Translations under genes and position numbers: made by a program
From: RGIG7378 sp964500525
GTDB lineage: Bacteria > Bacillota > Clostridia > RGIG7378
Direction of reading: 5' to 3'
Length of the DNA: 9,099 nucleotides
NCBI GenBank assembly: GCA_964500525.1
Contig: CAZCOE010000027.1
Span: forward strand, 1 to 9,099
Part shown: positions 7,857-9,099 of the stretch, piece after piece
Layout of the letters: each line of letters starts with the position of its first letter
Position numbering within the stretch: position 1 is the stretch's first letter
Notes under the pieces: generated by a model
What the model was told of the DNA's origin: nothing
Database searches by the model: none
Seen by the model: the letters and a program-made list of their open reading frames with translations, nothing else

Positions 7857-7885
7857 ATTTTACATCCTCGGGAGAAATAATACAA
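7857..7885 (-). promoter_or_regulatory. Candidate sigma-A promoter of the GtrA-to-hisS operon
   Basis: On the minus strand, TTGTAT (7885-7880) and TAAAAT (7862-7857) are separated by 17 nt. The -10 matches 5 of 6 consensus positions, the -35 only 3. Transcription would begin near 7850, giving a leader of about 20 nt before the GTG start. The first repeat copy (7891-7926) lies directly upstream of the -35 box. Confidence 0.45.
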
Positions 7886-7890
7886 CCCAA

Positions 7891-7926
7891 GTGAAGGCGA
7901 AGCTTCGAGGCTTCACCAGTGAATAG
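7891..7926. repeat. Hairpin repeat, copy 1
   Basis: GTGAAG...CTTCAC outer arms enclose a CGAAGCTTCG palindrome, followed by AGTGAATAG. It is the first of three related units in this gap, all in the same orientation. The shared pattern is GAAGC, a short spacer, GCTTC(A/G)C and AGTGAA(G/T)AG. Confidence 0.7.
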
Positions 7927-7940
7927 TTAAAAGTTTCCGT

Positions 7941-7968
7941 CGGTACTTTTGACCGCCCAAAAGTACCG
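7941..7968. repeat. Perfect 11-bp inverted repeat
   Basis: CGGTACTTTTG (7941-7951) and CAAAAGTACCG (7958-7968) are exact reverse complements around a 6-nt loop. There is no T-run on either side that would make a canonical terminator. The AAAAGTACC core resembles hairpins seen between genes in many bacteria; that resemblance is from memory and not checked. Confidence 0.8.
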
Positions 7969-7986
7969 GGAAAAGGCGCCGCACCC

Positions 7987-8014
7987 GGCGAAGCTTTTGC
8001 TTCGCAGTGAAGAG
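7987..8014. repeat. Hairpin repeat, copy 2
   Basis: GCGAAGC (7988-7994), loop TTTT, GCTTCGC (7999-8005) is a perfect 7-bp hairpin, followed by AGTGAAGAG. It is the best preserved of the three copies and leads straight into the heptamer run. Confidence 0.75.
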
Positions 8015-8035
8015 TGTAGAGTGATGAGTGAAGAG
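8008..8035. repeat. Heptanucleotide tandem repeat
   Basis: Four in-register 7-mers: TGAAGAG, TGTAGAG, TGATGAG and TGAAGAG, with a broken fifth (TTGAG) after them. The first unit is the tail of hairpin copy 2. Short 7-bp tandem runs like this can expand or shrink by replication slippage. Confidence 0.8.
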
Positions 8036-8044
8036 TTGAGGACG

Positions 8045-8060
8045 CCATGCTCCCATGCTC
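8045..8060. repeat. Tandem 8-mer pair
   Basis: CCATGCTC occurs twice back to back (8045-8052 and 8053-8060), within the same repeat mosaic. Confidence 0.6.
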
Positions 8061-8080
8061 GATTGGGAAGCGGAGCACGA

Positions 8081-8099
8081 CTTAGGGCGATGCCCTAAG
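8081..8099. repeat. Perfect 8-bp hairpin
   Basis: CTTAGGGC (8081-8088), loop GAT, GCCCTAAG (8092-8099). It is GC-rich and has no T-run after it. It stands between three GAAGCGG words at 8067, 8105 and 8133; the first and third extend to an identical GAAGCGGAGC. Confidence 0.75.
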
Positions 8100-8129
8100 A
8101 ACCCGAAGCGGTGGTGATAAGTTCCTATA

Positions 8130-8156
8130 AGCGAAGCGGAGCTTCACAGTGAAGAG
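8130..8156. repeat. Hairpin repeat, copy 3
   Basis: GAAGC (8133-8137), loop GGA, GCTTC (8141-8145), then ACAGTGAAGAG. This copy ends 6 bp before the start codon at 8163. The purine-rich tail is the only sequence that could serve as a ribosome binding site for that gene. Confidence 0.7.
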
Positions 8157-8162
8157 AAGATT

Positions 8163-8702
8163 ATGAAAAGAAAAGTTTTGATTCCCGGCATTTTACGATA
8201 TAAACTTATCATCATCGCTTTTGCTATTGCGATTATCCTAATATATTCTTTCTTCCTGTTTGAAGCTAGCATTATTTTTCTTGTAGTAATAATATGTCTG
8301 TCTTGTTTAAATCCCGGACATCGAGCGACAATTGTAATCTCAAAAGGACAGTATAAGTACGTCCCATTGAAAAATAAGTATCTCAAAGTAACCTTTATCG
8401 ATGAGAAAGGTCTGCGAGCTGGGAGAAATGAAATCTCGTGGAGCGATATATCTATAATTGTTCCTGTCACATTTGAATACAAGAGACTGGATAATGGCTG
8501 GTATGGTATGAGAGAGGTAGAGATGCTCTGCATAACAAAGAATCCTTCAATTGATTGGAGCAAGGATTTGTTGGACCAGGGCGTCTTGATGATTCAATTC
8601 TCCAAAAAGACGTATTACACCTTATGCAAATATGCAAAAGGGAAGTCGTTAGTCGTGGATGAACTGTTAGATAATAAGGCCTATAAGTATATTACAAGTT
8701 AA
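8163..8702 (+). CDS. Small two-helix membrane protein, possible PH-like domain; immunity-like
   Basis: A 179-aa protein of unknown function. Two hydrophobic helices (about 14-32 and 34-49) follow a basic start (MKRKVLIPGILRYK). The remainder, 50-179, is soluble, probably cytoplasmic, and looks strand-rich. VTFIDEKGLRAG followed by ISWSDI (91-96) and a hydrophobic stretch recalls small bacterial PH-like membrane proteins (STM3941-like), which are often found beside polymorphic toxins. This match is by eye. The gene is 36% GC with many ATA and AGA codons, unlike the roughly 50% GC operon to its left, which suggests horizontal transfer. It points away from that operon and is followed by an RHS-repeat fragment on the same strand. 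Only a weak purine-rich GAAGAGAAG precedes the ATG. An immunity role is an inference from context. Confidence 0.75.
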   Translation: MKRKVLIPGILRYKLIIIAFAIAIILIYSFFLFEASIIFLVVIICLSCLNPGHRATIVISKGQYKYVPLKNKYLKVTFIDEKGLRAGRNEISWSDISIIVPVTFEYKRLDNGWYGMREVEMLCITKNPSIDWSKDLLDQGVLMIQFSKKTYYTLCKYAKGKSLVVDELLDNKAYKYITS

Positions 8703-8951
8703 TTGTTATAAGTGACAAGTGACATGTTTCTCGTCACGTTCCTTTGCTCAATCATATAGTTCACATCAAGTTGTGACTCCCGGGGAAACATGGAGGCCTT
8801 TATTGCAATTTGCACAAAAAGAGGCACTTAACATTGTACAGATTGCCATGCCCAGAGTGTGTTGTTAATTAGGTCATGCTGTGTTAGCATTTCAGTATAG
8901 ATAACACTACACCCGAGATGTCAGATGCACGAGGGTTGCTATAAAACATAG
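8703..8951. other. Non-coding gap with scattered inverted words
   Basis: I see no gene here. GTGAC occurs at 8712, 8719 and 8773, with its inverse GTCAC at 8733. CATGTTTC (8723-8730) is inverted as GAAACATG (8785-8792), and between these arms TCACA/TGTGA (8761-8765, 8772-8776) makes a small inner stem. No T-run suggests a terminator. The stretch may be the decayed remains of a mobile or Rhs cassette. Confidence 0.5.
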
Positions 8952-9099
8952 TTCTCCGAGGAGTCAGCCTCTGCAAAGTGGACCTACACCTATGATGCTA
9001 CGGGCCAGAGACTAACCAAGTCTAATGGTACATTCACCTACAATTATGTGTACGATGGTATCCAGCTTAAATACCTAAAGATCACACAGAACGCCACAA
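8952..9099 (+). pseudogene. RHS/YD-repeat protein fragment (no start, 3' end off window)
   Basis: An open frame of 49 codons begins right after an in-frame TAG (8949-8951) and continues past the window. It encodes WTYTYDATGQRLTKSNG followed by TFTYNYVYDG, the YD-repeat pattern of RHS proteins. These are large secreted or surface proteins that carry variable C-terminal toxins. No ATG occurs in frame and no ribosome binding site is visible, so the 5' end appears deleted. It could be a silent cassette or a decayed copy; what follows is outside the window. The repeat identity is clear, the state of the gene less so. Confidence 0.75.

Noticed and set aside
7860..8078. 72-codon minus-strand frame across the repeat region
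   Set aside because: Its sequence is a translation of the hairpin and heptamer repeats (SSLYTLHCEAKA-like), a pattern I associate with spurious gene calls in repeat DNA.
7891..8156. Possible CRISPR array from repeated hairpin units
   Set aside because: Copies are degenerate and unevenly spaced (about 90 and 145 bp apart), with no equal-length spacers and no cas genes.
8144..8563. 139-codon minus-strand frame opposite the foreign gene
   Set aside because: The plus-strand frame has a sensible two-helix membrane protein with a soluble domain; the opposite frame has no coherent pattern.

Overview
The window looks like part of a Firmicutes chromosome, most likely a gut-type member of the Clostridia (Lachnospiraceae or Oscillospiraceae-like). 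This rests on gene order and protein character, not on a database search. The block relA-dtd-hemZ-hisS is a familiar clostridial order. The coding DNA of the block is around 50% GC or a little above by eye, and its ribosome binding sites are strong Firmicutes-type GGAGG sites.

Region 1 (1-316): the 5' end of a minus-strand gene for a secreted protein with a CBM9/DOMON-like beginning. Its 144-bp upstream region carries several copies of an ATGGTTGA word in both orientations, including a long imperfect palindrome. The words overlap a possible promoter, so the region looks like an operator.

Region 2 (317-7829): six tightly packed minus-strand genes, transcribed right to left. The order is GtrA-family membrane protein, a membrane-anchored YARHG/SH3-like protein, relA/spoT (bifunctional ppGpp synthetase/hydrolase), dtd (D-aminoacyl-tRNA deacylase), hemZ (radical SAM coproporphyrinogen-oxidase family) and hisS (histidyl-tRNA synthetase). 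Four of the five junctions overlap or nearly touch (GTGA, TGA-T-ATG, TGATG, TAATG), which points to one translationally coupled operon with a candidate promoter at 7857-7885. Three products fit a theme of tRNA charging quality and amino-acid starvation: Rel senses uncharged tRNA, Dtd removes D-amino acids from tRNA, and HisRS charges tRNA-His. The two first genes are envelope proteins in the place where recJ and apt often stand in relatives, and no aspS follows hisS.

Region 3 (7830-8162): no gene, but a dense mosaic of repeats. It has three degenerate copies of a GAAGC/GCTTC hairpin followed by AGTGAA(G/T)AG, an 11-bp perfect hairpin, an 8-bp perfect hairpin, a run of four TGAAGAG-type heptamers, and a tandem 8-mer. 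The last hairpin copy ends 6 bp before the start codon of the next gene.

Region 4 (8163-9099): a foreign-looking patch on the plus strand. It holds a 36% GC gene for a small two-helix membrane protein with a possible bacterial PH-like domain, then about 250 bp of non-coding DNA with inverted GTGAC and CATGTTTC words, then a start-less fragment of an RHS/YD-repeat protein that runs off the window. Together these look like a polymorphic-toxin (Rhs) scar with an orphan immunity-like gene. This is the most accessory and least explained part of the window.
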